A stretch of 64,000 nt of DNA from Streptosporangium brasiliense (GCF_030811595.1 NZ_JAUSRB010000002.1:3534001-3598000), one strand, 5' to 3'. Counted from the first letter of the stretch, positions 42,484 through 51,738 are shown. Program-made: numbers and translations. The notes: a model not told the origin generated them from the sequence alone.

Positions 42484-44408
42484 CCCCCCAGCGCCCGACC
42501 CCGCACGGGCAGCCCCCCGGGGCACCGGCCTCTCCCGGGCAGCCCCCCGGAACGTCTGCCTCTCACAGGCAGCCCTCCACGGAGTCCGCTCCTTCCGGGC
42601 AGTCCTCTATGGAGTCCGCTCCTTCCGGGCAGTCCTCTATGGAGTCCGCTCCTTCCGGGCAGCTTTCCGGGGCAGCCGCCGCCTACGGGCTGATCCCGCG
42701 GCCGTCCTCGGTCCGGCCCGGCTCCGGCGAGTTCACGCTGACGCCCGGCACCGCCCTCGACGCGCCGGCCGAGCTGGCCGGGGTGGCCGCCTGGCTCCGC
42801 TCGGCGCTCGGCCCGGCCGCCGGGTGCGCGCTGCTGCCGTCAGGGGCCGGCGCCGCTGACGGGGACGGCCCGGGAGACCTCGGCGACCCTGGCGGCCCCG
42901 GCGGCCCCGGCGGCTCCGGAGACCTCGGCGACCCTGGCGGCCCCGGAGACCCCGCGGACCCCGCAGGCCCCGGAGCGGGGGAAGGGCCGGCGGCCGGAGG
43001 GGAGGGGCGCGTCGTGCTGGCGCTCGACGCCGACCTGGCGGCCGAGGAGTTCCGCCTCCGGATCACCCCTTCCGGCGTGCGGATCACCGGCGGTGACGCC
43101 GCCGGGGTGTTCTACGGTGCGCAGACCCTCCGGCAGCTGCTCCCGCCCGCCGCGCTGCGCCGCGCGCCCGTGGCGGGCGGCCCGCTGACCGTGCCCGCCG
43201 TCGAGATCGAGGACCGGCCCCGGTACGGCTGGCGCGGATGCATGCTGGACGTCGCCCGGCACTTCATGCCCAAGGCGGACCTGCTGCGCTTCGTCGACCT
43301 GCTCGCCCTGCACAAGCTGAACGTCCTCCACCTCCACCTGACCGACGACCAGGGCTGGCGGGTGGAGATCGCCAAATACCCGCGGCTGACCTCGGTGGGG
43401 GGCTGGCGGCCCTCGACCATGCTCGGCTCCCGCCAGCACGGGGCCTTCCTGCCCCGCCCGCACGGCGGTTTCTACACCGCCGACGACGTGCGGGAGATCG
43501 TCGCCTACGCGGCCGAGCGGCACATCACCGTGGTGCCCGAGATCGACCTGCCCGGCCACACCCAGGCCGCGGTTGCCGCCTACCCCTGGCTCGGCGTGGC
43601 GCCGGCCGAGGGGGCGCCGCCGGTCGAGGTCCGCACCTCGTGGGGGGTCTCCGAGCACGTCCTCGACGTCACCTCCACCGCGGCGCTGGACTTCTGCCGT
43701 GACGTGCTGGACGAGGTCATGGAGCTGTTCCCCGCCTCCCACGTAGGCATCGGCGGAGACGAGTGCCCCGGTGACGCCCGTGCGCGCGCCGCCTTCGTCA
43801 CCGCCCTGGCCAAGCACGTCACCGACCGGGGGCGCGTGCCGTACGCCTGGGACGAGATCCTGGAGTGCGGTGCGGTCCCCGGGGTGACGGTGGCCGCCTG
43901 GCGCGGGCCGGGCGCGGCGGTCGCGGCGGCGCGGGCCGGCCACCGGGTGGTCTCCTGCCCGGACATGTCCGTCTACTTCGACTACCGCCAGTCGGAGCTG
44001 CCGGAGGAACCCATCCCCGTCGGCCCGCCGCTCTCCGTCCAGGACGTCCACGCCTTCGACCCCGAGCCGGAGGGGCTGAGCCCCGCCGAGCGCTCCCGCG
44101 TGATCGGGGCGCAGTGCAACGTCTGGACCGAGCACATGGACAGCCCGCGGGCCGTCGACTACAAGGTCTTCCCCCGGCTGTGCGCGTTCGCCGAGACCGT
44201 GTGGTCGGCCGAGCGCGCGCCGTACCCGGACTTCGCCCGGCGGCTGGAGACGCACACGGCCCGGCTCGACGCGCTGGGAGTGGAGTACCGGCCCGCGGCG
44301 GGCCCGCACCCGTGGCAGAGCCGCCCCGACGCCCCGGGCTGGCCGATCAGCGGGGCACAGCGGGAGGCCATGATCGCCGAGTTCGGCGTCGGGGAGGTCC
44401 GGGGGTAG
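42480..44408 (+). CDS. GH20 beta-N-acetylhexosaminidase
   Basis: The product has 642 residues if it starts at TTG 42480, which overlaps the permease stop; ATG 42609 is another choice. There is no signal peptide. A Pro/Ser-rich repeat leader covers residues 10-69. The GH20b-like domain is interrupted by a collagen-like Gly-Asp-Pro segment (about 131-165). The catalytic TIM barrel has HLHLTDDQGWRVEI, EIDLPGHTQAAVAAYP and IGGDECPGD with the Asp-Glu pair, then WDEI and QCNVWTEH. It releases terminal GlcNAc or GalNAc residues, probably from imported oligosaccharides in the cytoplasm. Confidence 0.93.
   Translation: MTPQRPTPHGQPPGAPASPGQPPGTSASHRQPSTESAPSGQSSMESAPSGQSSMESAPSGQLSGAAAAYGLIPRPSSVRPGSGEFTLTPGTALDAPAELAGVAAWLRSALGPAAGCALLPSGAGAADGDGPGDLGDPGGPGGPGGSGDLGDPGGPGDPADPAGPGAGEGPAAGGEGRVVLALDADLAAEEFRLRITPSGVRITGGDAAGVFYGAQTLRQLLPPAALRRAPVAGGPLTVPAVEIEDRPRYGWRGCMLDVARHFMPKADLLRFVDLLALHKLNVLHLHLTDDQGWRVEIAKYPRLTSVGGWRPSTMLGSRQHGAFLPRPHGGFYTADDVREIVAYAAERHITVVPEIDLPGHTQAAVAAYPWLGVAPAEGAPPVEVRTSWGVSEHVLDVTSTAALDFCRDVLDEVMELFPASHVGIGGDECPGDARARAAFVTALAKHVTDRGRVPYAWDEILECGAVPGVTVAAWRGPGAAVAAARAGHRVVSCPDMSVYFDYRQSELPEEPIPVGPPLSVQDVHAFDPEPEGLSPAERSRVIGAQCNVWTEHMDSPRAVDYKVFPRLCAFAETVWSAERAPYPDFARRLETHTARLDALGVEYRPAAGPHPWQSRPDAPGWPISGAQREAMIAEFGVGEVRG
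42507..42686 (+). repeat. Six 30-bp repeats in the hexosaminidase leader
   Basis: Six in-frame 10-residue units follow one another: GQPPGAPASP, GQPPGTSASH, RQPSTESAPS, GQSSMESAPS twice, and GQLSGAAAAY. The middle units are identical in DNA, so duplication is recent. A further low-complexity segment of GGCCCC and GACC units lies at about 42871-42974. Confidence 0.95.
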
Positions 44409-44543
44409 GCGGGCGCCGCGCCGCTCATGACCCGTCTCGACTTGGCGGGATACCGATGATTTTCGCCCGGTCCCGGGGCTAGCTGTCGCTCGGGACGCTT
44501 GACAGGCCAAAATTGGTCCGTGGTCAGGATCGGATCGGTAGAG

Positions 44544-45371
44544 ATGAGCGATTGCGAGCGTGGGCAACTTCCGCCAGTGCTGGGACAGCTGTTCGCCGAC
44601 GGCGGTGACGGACGGACGCTCTCGGCCGAGCTGCCGCCCGGAGACGTGGTCTGGCCCGACCCCGGTTACGCTCGGTTCGCCATCGACCACCGTCCGGCGT
44701 TCTGGCTGAGCGACACGGCGGTCTCCGCCGAGCTCTGGGCCGAGCTGCGGGCCGAGCACGGCCGCTCGGGCCTGTGGCCGGTGCTGCTCGAGGACTCCGT
44801 CCAGCCGTGGTCGGCCGGGCAGATCGCCCCGGACGCGGCCGCGGAGATCGACAACTACCACGCCGCCGCGTTCATGGCCGAGGTGTGGTCGGACTGGATC
44901 GAGAAGGCCCACGCCGACCAGCTCGAACTGCTGGCCCCCTTCGGCCCGCAGTGCCCGGGGCCGGCCGCGTCGGGGGAGCTCGCCGCCGACCCCGGCGTGG
45001 TCGCCGACTGGTACGCCGGGCTGGTGGCCGAGCGCAGGACCCCGCTCGGGCTGGTCGCCGCCGAGCGGGGGGCCGACGCGCTGGCCGTCATGGGGTGGCA
45101 GGGCGCGCTGAACCACAACGAGTGGATGGTCCCGCTCGCGGCCGTGGTGCGGAGCTGGGAGGACAGGTTCGGGGCGCGGGTGGTCGGCATCGGCTTCAAC
45201 ACCCTGGACCTGAGCGTCGCCGCGCCCCCCGTCACCCCGGAGCACGCCCTGCACGTCGCCGCCGAGCACTGGACCTTCTGCCCCGACAGCGTCATCTACA
45301 GCGCCGGGACGCTGACCGACTACGCCGAGCAGATCAGGGGCCGGAACGCCTGGTCGTTCTGGTGGGACTGA
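44544..45371 (+). CDS. DUF4253 protein
   Basis: The protein has 275 residues from ATG 44544. ALAVMGWQGALNHNEWMVPLAAVVRSWEDRFGARVVGIG and VAAEHWTFCPDSVIYSA, read in parts, match the DUF4253 core, found in many actinobacteria. Its function is unknown; the fold is thought to bind a ligand. An in-frame start further upstream exists but lacks a ribosome-binding site. Its stop abuts that of the convergent hydrolase gene with no base between. Confidence 0.85.
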   Translation: MSDCERGQLPPVLGQLFADGGDGRTLSAELPPGDVVWPDPGYARFAIDHRPAFWLSDTAVSAELWAELRAEHGRSGLWPVLLEDSVQPWSAGQIAPDAAAEIDNYHAAAFMAEVWSDWIEKAHADQLELLAPFGPQCPGPAASGELAADPGVVADWYAGLVAERRTPLGLVAAERGADALAVMGWQGALNHNEWMVPLAAVVRSWEDRFGARVVGIGFNTLDLSVAAPPVTPEHALHVAAEHWTFCPDSVIYSAGTLTDYAEQIRGRNAWSFWWD

Positions 45372-46808
45372 TCATCGGAGCAGGAAGTCCCGCAGCAGCG
45401 GGAGATAGCGGGGCTGCTCGGTGGTGATGGAATGGCCCGCTCCCGCGAGGCGGACGAGCGTGGAGCCCCGCAGGACGCGCCGGTAGTCCTCGGCCACCTC
45501 GGGCTTCAGATAGTCGCACTCGCCCCGCAGGATCAGCGCCGGGACCTCGACCGCGCGCAGCGCGGGGCGGGGATCGGCGGCCCGTTCGGCATCGGCCGAG
45601 GTGAGCTGGTTGACGTAGAAGCCGGGACGGTTGTCGTGGACAGGGGCCGCCGGAGCGCCCGGGCACCGGGTGGCGTCCTTGCCGGTCAGCAAGACACGCC
45701 GGAACCACGGGTCGGCCTCGTCGTCGGGCACCAGCGCGTGGGCGGCGTCCGGGTTGACGCCCATCAACACGCTGTGGACGATCATCCTCGGGGTGTCGGT
45801 CAGCTCGTCCCGCAGGCGGGTCTGCGCGGGCGGGAGCCCGCTCCACGGGTCGCCGGTGTCGTGGTCCGGGTAGGCGCCCTCCCAGAGCGGTCCGGGGGAG
45901 ACGAAGACCGCCTTGGCCACGTGCTCGGGGTGGGCGGCCAGGTAGCGCGCGGTGAGCGAGCCGCCCCAGGATCGGCCGACGAGGATGAGCCTGTCGGCCC
46001 CCAGGACGTGCCGGATGGCTTCGAGGTCGGCCACGTGCCGGGCGACGGTGTAGCCGGTGACATCGGCCAGCCGGGTGGACCGGCCCGCCCCGACCTGGTC
46101 GTAGGCGTAGACGTCGAAGCCGCGGTCGGCCAGGGCGCGGGCCGCGTCGGGGGCGCCCTCGCCGGGCGTGCCCGGACCGCCGTGCAGGAAGATCACCGGC
46201 GTGGGGCGGGGCTCGGCCGCCCTGGTCACGGTGTAGGCGATCCTGGAGCCGGTGGGCAGGTCCCAGAAGGCGACGCCGGCCGGGGCCGGGGCCGCCGGGC
46301 CCCCGGGCATCGGCCGGAACACGGTGACCGCCGCGGTCGCCGCGACGGCGAGGGCGACCGATCCGGCCAAGGCCGCCGCGGCGGGTCCTGGACGGCGGAT
46401 CACCAGCAGGGCCAGGGCGATCCGGATCAGCGGGAACCCGGTGACGAGCGTCGCGCCGAGTGCCGCCGCGCAGAGGAGCGGGATCACCGCCGTGACGGCG
46501 GCGCCCCCGAAGAAGGCGGCCCCGCCCACGGCCACGGCCACGACCGCGGCGACCGGCAGCAGGGCGCCTCCCGCCAGGCGGCGCACGAGAGCCGGACGGC
46601 GGGAGCCGGTCGGACGCGCTCCGACGGGGGCGGAGTCCGGGACCGCGGTGGCGGCGGGTCCGGAGGTGGCGGAAGCGGCGGAAGTGGCGGAAGTGGCGGG
46701 CATCGAGGGGACGGAAGCGGCGGGCATCGAGGGGACGGGTACAGCGGCGTGGTGGCCGGGGACGGCGGCGGAGGGGAGGGGCGGCGGGGGAGGGGGCTCG
46801 TCTTCCAT
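45372..46808 (-). CDS. Membrane-anchored alpha/beta hydrolase (proline-iminopeptidase type)
   Basis: This 478-residue protein has a disordered Ala/Pro/Ser-rich start. Hydrophobic segments follow near residues 80-160 (LPVAAVVAVAVGGAAFFGG; LIRIALALLVI; LAGSVALAVAATAAVTVF). The C-terminal alpha/beta hydrolase has the oxyanion HGGPGTPGEG, nucleophile GRSWGGSL, acid in GECDYLKPE and His in GAGHSITTE. HGGPG is typical of proline iminopeptidases. It faces outward or inward depending on helix count, which is uncertain. It converges with DUF4253 and stands alone. Confidence 0.88.
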   Translation of the reverse strand: MEDEPPPPPPLPSAAVPGHHAAVPVPSMPAASVPSMPATSATSAASATSGPAATAVPDSAPVGARPTGSRRPALVRRLAGGALLPVAAVVAVAVGGAAFFGGAAVTAVIPLLCAAALGATLVTGFPLIRIALALLVIRRPGPAAAALAGSVALAVAATAAVTVFRPMPGGPAAPAPAGVAFWDLPTGSRIAYTVTRAAEPRPTPVIFLHGGPGTPGEGAPDAARALADRGFDVYAYDQVGAGRSTRLADVTGYTVARHVADLEAIRHVLGADRLILVGRSWGGSLTARYLAAHPEHVAKAVFVSPGPLWEGAYPDHDTGDPWSGLPPAQTRLRDELTDTPRMIVHSVLMGVNPDAAHALVPDDEADPWFRRVLLTGKDATRCPGAPAAPVHDNRPGFYVNQLTSADAERAADPRPALRAVEVPALILRGECDYLKPEVAEDYRRVLRGSTLVRLAGAGHSITTEQPRYLPLLRDFLLR

Positions 46809-47140
46809 GGCTCTCACGCTAGGAGCGGGGAACGCGGTGATCGCCCTCCTTCAGGACCGTCCCCACCCCCGCCGCGCGGCGGGGGTCCTCTCGCCCGGGG
46901 GACGGATACCGCCGGCGGGCCCCGTCCTCGTCCTCGGACCGGACAGCCGTCCGGACGGGCCCGTCCCGCCGACGTCGGGAGCCCGACGCCCCACGTCCGG
47001 CGCCCAGCGCCCGAAGCCCGGCGCCCAGCGTCCGACGCTCGACGCCCGGAGCCCGGCGCCCGGCCTGAAGGCCGCGTCGCGCCGGTGCGGTCGGGACGTC
47101 GTGGGAGGCGGGGTCCCCCGGGACGTCGTGGGAGGCGGGG
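46809..47140. other. Low-complexity gap
   Basis: This stretch lies upstream of the hydrolase and downstream of the response-regulator gene. It holds GCCCGGCGCCCAGCG and ACGCCC-type short repeats (46970-47070). At 47093-47146 a 27-base unit, GGGACGTCGTGGGAGGCGG plus eight bases, occurs twice, the second copy running into the response-regulator stop. Open frames here are shadows of the repeats. Confidence 0.5.
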
Positions 47141-47794
47141 TCACCGCATCCCAGGACGGACCAGTCCGGCCTCGTAGGCGGCGATCGTGGCCTGGACGCG
47201 GTCGCGGACCCCGAGCTGGGCGAGGATCCGCGCGACATGGTCCTTGACCGTGGCCGGGCTGATCCCCAGGGAGACGGCGATCTCGGCGTTGGACAGGCCC
47301 CGGGCGACGTGCAGGAGAACCTGGGTCTCGCGGGGGGTGAGACCAGCGACGCGGGCGGTGTCGGCCGGGCCGGCGTCGGCGGCGAAGCGGTCGAGCAGCC
47401 GCCGGGTCACCCCGGGGTCGAGCAGCGCGTCACCCCTGGCGACCACCCGGACCGCGTCGATGACCCGTTCGGGGTCGGCGTCCTTCAGCAGGAACCCGGC
47501 GGCTCCCGCGCGTAGCGCCGCGAACACGTACTCATCCAGGCCGAAGGTGGTGAGCACCACCACCTTCACGCCCGGGACCTCCGCCGTGATCCGGGCCGTG
47601 GCCGCGAGCCCGTCGAGGCCGGGCATCCTGATGTCCAGGACGGCCACGTCGGGCAGCAGGGACGCCGCCTGGGCCACGGCCGTCCCGCCGTCGGCGGCCT
47701 GGCCGACGACGGTGATGTCCGCTTCGGCGTCGAGCACCGCGGTGATCCCCACCCGGACCACCGCCTGGTCGTCGGCGACCGTCACCCGGATCAC
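47141..47794 (-). CDS. NarL/LuxR-type response regulator
   Basis: This protein has 217 residues. The receiver domain shows VTVADDQAVVRVGI with the acidic pair, DVAVLDIRMPGLDGL with the phosphoacceptor Asp, VVLTTF and LLKDADPERV with the Lys. A LuxR-type helix-turn-helix follows (LTPRETQVLLHVARGLSNAE; LGISPATVKDHVARIL). GTG 47794 overlaps the kinase stop (GTGA). It is the output partner of the histidine kinase upstream. Confidence 0.95.
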   Translation of the reverse strand: MIRVTVADDQAVVRVGITAVLDAEADITVVGQAADGGTAVAQAASLLPDVAVLDIRMPGLDGLAATARITAEVPGVKVVVLTTFGLDEYVFAALRAGAAGFLLKDADPERVIDAVRVVARGDALLDPGVTRRLLDRFAADAGPADTARVAGLTPRETQVLLHVARGLSNAEIAVSLGISPATVKDHVARILAQLGVRDRVQATIAAYEAGLVRPGMR

Positions 47795-50079
47795 GCCGGC
47801 CTCACCTCCGGCAGCCACACCCGCACCCCGTCCTCCGTCTCGGTGACCGTACCGCCTGCGGCGTCGGCCGTGGCGCGCACCTTCCGGGCCTCGGCCGGGC
47901 CGGACAGCGCCAGGCCGTCCGGAAGGTAGGCCACGGTCACCGTCACGCCGTTCACGCCGCTCGTGCCGCTCATGCCGTTCACGCCGCCGGGCAGCATGGC
48001 TTCGGCGATCCGGTAGGCGGCGACCTCGACGGTGGCGGGCATCGGCCGGCGCGTCCCCGTGTAACGGACGGCGGCGTGGCTCCTGGCGGCCAGGGCGGAG
48101 ATCGCGGCGATGACGGGGGGAAGGGCGTCGTCGGCGGGATCGTCGCGCAGCTCGCCGAGGAGTTCGCGCAGCGCGGTGAGACCGGCCCTGGCCTCGGTCA
48201 GGACGGTGTCGAGGCGCCGCTCGTCGGCCGCCCTGACCGCCGACTCGGCCCGCGATCTGGCGGTACGGCGCAGCCCGGCGGCGATCCGGTCCCGCTCGGC
48301 CCGGGCCGCCGCCGCCGCGTCCCGGTCGAGCCGGTCGCGCTCCAGCGCCGCGGCGTCCCGCAGCCGGCGCCGCCGCCCGCCGACGGACACGCCCGCGGCC
48401 CACACCGCGACGGTGGGGACGGCCAACGCCGCCGTGAGCGTCGCCCAGACGGCTACCGGCGGCCCCGTCAAGCCGTCGACCAGGGGGTAGGCGCCCAGGG
48501 CCGCCACCGCGAGCGGGGCCGGCCAGCCGCGCCCGCCGTACGCGCCGACGCTGTAGATCAAAGTCAGCTCCACCCACCAGCACAACAGCACCAGCTGCGC
48601 CGACTCCGGCGCGGTCCACCCGGCCGCGTCGCACCACAGCCAGGCCGACAGCACCGACTGCGCCGCGGCCAGACTCGGCCAGGGCAGCTCGCGACGCCAC
48701 CTCAGCGGCAGGGCGTGCAGTACGAGCAGGACCGACAGCAGCGCTCCGGACGCCGGGGTCGCGAACGGCTCAGGCGCCTCCGCGTGGAGCAGCCCGGCTC
48801 CGGCGGGCAGCGCCACGGCCAGTACCACCAGGGCCCAGTCCAGCGCCGCCGTTCCCCGCCAGCCCGCCGCACGGCCGTGCCGGTGGGCGTCCCGTCGGCT
48901 GTCGTCATGGCGGAGCAGGGGGAACGGGCGGGGGCGGCCGAGGGCGGGGGAGGGGGAGGGGGCGGCCGTGAGCGGGAGGCGGGCCTGGACCGTCCAGCCG
49001 CGGGGCGGCGGGGGAGTCCGCGCCGTCTCCGGCGCGGACGCGGGTCCGTACGGCGGGGCGCGATGTGGGAGGGGACCGGCACTCCGGCCGGTGCGCGGGC
49101 CGCTGACCGGGCCGGGGCACCGGCCGGTGCGCGGGTCGCTGTCTGGGCTGCTGCCCGGGTCGAGGCGCGGGCCGGCGTGCAGGGTGCCGCCGAGGGCGCC
49201 GACGGCCCGGCGCAGGGTGGCGAGGCCGGTGCCCGTGCCCAGGCCGGAGACGGTCGCCGGGCCGCCGTCGTCGGTGACCGTCACCACCAGCCGGCCGGTG
49301 GCGGCCTCCGCCGCCGGGGGGCCGGCGACGACGGATGCGATCCCCGGGCCGGTGGCCGGAGCGGGCACCGAGCCGGTGGCGGCCGGTGTCGCCGAGATGT
49401 CGTGGACGGCTTCCACCCGGACGTGGACGGCGGCGCCGGTGGCGTAGCGCATCGCGTTCGTCAGAGCCTCGCGGACCACGCGGAAGGCGACCGCGGCGAG
49501 TTCGGGCGGCGCGGTGGCGACCGTGCGGTGGTAGGTCACGCCGGGACGGCCGACGAGGAGGGTGTCGATGTCGCCGAGGGCGAGGGCACGGCCGCGGCGG
49601 TCCAGGGCGCAGAGGCGGTCGAGTTCGGCCACGGCCTGGCGGCCCGCGTCGGCGGCGTGGGTGACGGCCTCGGCGGCGCGGACCGGGTCGTCGAGGCGGA
49701 GGGCGGCGGCCGAGGCGACCACGATCCCGGTGAGCCGGTGGGCGGCCACGTCGTGGAGTTCGGCGGCGAGGCGGTCGCGTTCGGTGATGGCAGCCAGCCG
49801 GGGCACGGCCTCGGCGGCGGCCCGGTAGGCGGCGAGCGCCGCACGGTCGGCCCTGCGGCGGCGGTGGGAACGCCCGGTGGCCCACGCCATCGCGGCGCCG
49901 CCCGCCGTGAGCCCTCCCGCTCCGACGGAGTCCTGGAGACTCCCGCCGTGCATGACGGCCACGAGGGTGACGGCCGGCGCGGCGGCGACCGCTCCGATCG
50001 CCGCCGGCCCGGCCGTGCCGTACACCGCCAGTGCGTAAAGGACCGTGAGGAGCACCGCGCAACCGAGGGCGATCAGCAC
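47791..50079 (-). CDS. Double histidine kinase, one half degenerate
   Basis: The protein has 762 residues and starts at a GTG. The N-terminal half has two membrane segments, then a HisKA_3 helix RDRLAAELHDVAAHRLTGIV with His109, and an HATPase region ending near residue 300. A Pro/Gly/Ser-rich linker follows. The second half has about five membrane segments (WALVVLAVALPAGAGLL; WAELTLIY region), then a HisKA_3-like helix RDRIAAGLRRTARSRAE in which the His-Asp pair is replaced by Arg-Arg, and a degenerate HATPase. It is therefore a fusion of two NarL-type kinases with one active. Confidence 0.88.
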   Translation of the reverse strand: MLIALGCAVLLTVLYALAVYGTAGPAAIGAVAAAPAVTLVAVMHGGSLQDSVGAGGLTAGGAAMAWATGRSHRRRRADRAALAAYRAAAEAVPRLAAITERDRLAAELHDVAAHRLTGIVVASAAALRLDDPVRAAEAVTHAADAGRQAVAELDRLCALDRRGRALALGDIDTLLVGRPGVTYHRTVATAPPELAAVAFRVVREALTNAMRYATGAAVHVRVEAVHDISATPAATGSVPAPATGPGIASVVAGPPAAEAATGRLVVTVTDDGGPATVSGLGTGTGLATLRRAVGALGGTLHAGPRLDPGSSPDSDPRTGRCPGPVSGPRTGRSAGPLPHRAPPYGPASAPETARTPPPPRGWTVQARLPLTAAPSPSPALGRPRPFPLLRHDDSRRDAHRHGRAAGWRGTAALDWALVVLAVALPAGAGLLHAEAPEPFATPASGALLSVLLVLHALPLRWRRELPWPSLAAAQSVLSAWLWCDAAGWTAPESAQLVLLCWWVELTLIYSVGAYGGRGWPAPLAVAALGAYPLVDGLTGPPVAVWATLTAALAVPTVAVWAAGVSVGGRRRRLRDAAALERDRLDRDAAAAARAERDRIAAGLRRTARSRAESAVRAADERRLDTVLTEARAGLTALRELLGELRDDPADDALPPVIAAISALAARSHAAVRYTGTRRPMPATVEVAAYRIAEAMLPGGVNGMSGTSGVNGVTVTVAYLPDGLALSGPAEARKVRATADAAGGTVTETEDGVRVWLPEVRPA

Positions 50080-50750
50080 GGGCCCACATTACTGTCGGCA
50101 TCGCCTACGGCCGCGGGTCCCGGGCGGCGCTCACCCGGACGGCGGACCCGGGCCGCCCGCCGGATCCGCCGGGACGCCGGGAGCCCGGAGGTTGGGAGAA
50201 GCCCGTGGACGGTGGGTGTGGGAGCCGTTGACCGGGCTGGGACCGGTGGCCTTTTCCCGCCGCCGGCGTCGGCGGTGCCGACCTCGTCCCGGTCCTGCGG
50301 CGGATGGATGCCATGACCGCGGCTTTGCCCGGGATGGGGACGGGCATTCCTGGATCTTCCGGGGAGCGGGCACAGGCCCGGCTGATGGGTGTTTTCATCG
50401 ACTCATAGGCGTGTGCGGAGGTAATGAGGGCCGCCGATAAAGGGCCGGCACGCCGGCCGCGGCCATGGCGAGGGAGATCCCGCCCCTGTCCGCCGAGGGG
50501 CCGCATTCAGCCGGGAGAAGGGGTGTATCCCCAGCTCAACGGCTTGATCACCGATAAGCCGTTAAGTAACTCTCCTAACAGTTCCAATGGGGTCGGCGTT
50601 CCCGGTAGGCACGGTCAAGGCTTGACCAATGGCCTTTTCTTGGCTGTTGAGGTAGATCTTCTGGGGTTTCCATGGGTTTTGTTTTGCTTTGCCCCTGAAT
50701 GGGGGGTAGTGTCCTATTCGTGATCGGTTGGCGACCTGCCCTTCAATAGA
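50080..50750. other. Gap before the riboswitch
   Basis: No gene is supported. GC-rich sequence up to about 50520 gives way to AT-rich sequence (50540-50720) with GATCACCGATAAGCCG, a run of Ts at 50636-50641 and several TGTTTTG-like elements. The promoter of the riboswitch transcript is probably near 50690-50745, and the promoter of the histidine kinase is just left of it. Confidence 0.4.
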
Positions 50751-50764
50751 AGGAGCGGCCGGCC

Positions 50765-50893
50765 GACGTCGAATCCCGGAGGCCCTCAGGGTCACGGGAA
50801 CCGGGGACCCACTTCTTGGGGTGAATCCGCCGCGAACGTGCGGCGGTAGGGCAACTCCACCGCCCGAATCCGTCAGCTAACCCGGTAGACGAG
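50765..50893 (+). promoter_or_regulatory. c-di-AMP (ydaO-type) riboswitch
   Basis: The conserved blocks occur in the right order: GAATCCCGGAGG, CACGGGAACCGGGGACCCA, TTGGGGTGAATCCG, GGTAGGGCAACTCCACC, then CCGAATCCGTCAGCTAACCC and GGTAGACGAG. These are the signature elements of the ydaO/yuaA class, which bind cyclic di-AMP and usually turn expression off. The leader continues about 230 bases to the next gene and includes CCGCGT-CCGA-ACGCGG at 50980-50996, a possible expression-platform hairpin. Confidence 0.92.
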
Positions 50894-51126
50894 ATGGAGA
50901 GGAGATCACCACATGGGGCACCACGCCCTCTTGCCGCCGGCGTCCACCCCGTTGGTGCCGGCCCTCTAAGACTTCCTCGCCGCGTCCGAACGCGGCCCCC
51001 CGCCGCGCTCCGCGTAGCGCCAGCACAGCTTGCTACGCCTCTTCTGTCCTGTGAGCGCGTATCCGCCTGCGCCTCTTCACGGCGCACGCGCCTCCCCGTT
51101 CCCTCGCGAAAGAGTCTTTTTACCTC

Positions 51127-51738
51127 ATGCGTTTCTCCCTTGGTATGCGTAAGAACCGTTTCGTGGCCGCCGCCCTCCTCGGTGCGAGTGTCCTGACCTC
51201 CTCGGCCGTCGTCTCGGCTCTCCCCGCAGCGGCCGACACCGGCGCCTCCACCCCCGGCTCCGGCTCCGGCTCCGGCTCCGAGGTCGTCCTCCTGAAGGGC
51301 TCGACCAAGGCCTCCTACTTCTGGGACGACTCCTCCGGCCGCGCCGGGGACACCGGCCTGCCCGCAAGCGGCAAGCCGATGCAGAAGGGCATGATCGCCA
51401 GCCCGAGCTGGCCGCTGATGACCGAGGGTTACGTCGTCTACAAGGGCAAGAAGGCCAAGTTCTTCGTCGGCGACCGCGGCCCCGGCGTGCCCTCCAGCAG
51501 CGGTGTCATGATCGACCTCGACGCCAAGACCTTCGCCGACCTGACCGGCGGCACGTTCAACTCCGACACGCTCGGTGTGGACGGCAACGGTGGCATGGGC
51601 CACATCAAGGTCGACTACGTCATCACCAAGTGGGGCAGCGGCCCGGGCAAGAAGAACCAGCCCGTGCCGTTCTCCGCGGGCGCGTGGGGCCGGATCGACA
51701 ACAACCCGGCCACCCCGCCGCAGGTGGTCAACAAGTAA
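51127..51738 (+). CDS. Secreted RlpA/DPBB-like protein under riboswitch control
   Basis: The 203-residue protein has a signal peptide (RFVAAALLGASVLTSSAVVSA, cleaved near ADTGA) and a Gly/Ser linker. The mature domain has FFVGDRGPGVPSSSGVMIDL and GHIKVDYVITKWG, a pattern like the double-psi beta-barrel of RlpA/expansin-like proteins (DRGP and IDL). Such proteins act on peptidoglycan or cell-wall polymers. c-di-AMP riboswitches in actinobacteria often control cell-wall hydrolases and resuscitation factors, which supports a wall-remodelling role. A perfect hairpin follows at 51801. Confidence 0.75.
   Translation: MRFSLGMRKNRFVAAALLGASVLTSSAVVSALPAAADTGASTPGSGSGSGSEVVLLKGSTKASYFWDDSSGRAGDTGLPASGKPMQKGMIASPSWPLMTEGYVVYKGKKAKFFVGDRGPGVPSSSGVMIDLDAKTFADLTGGTFNSDTLGVDGNGGMGHIKVDYVITKWGSGPGKKNQPVPFSAGAWGRIDNNPATPPQVVNK

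Noticed and set aside
46851-47144. Minus-strand open frames upstream of the hydrolase gene
   Set aside because: They read through low-complexity repeats of ACGCCC type and have no domain or start support.
50105-50506. A 133-codon minus-strand frame before the riboswitch
   Set aside because: Composition is Arg/Pro/Gly-rich as expected for a shadow, and no start signal or similarity was found.
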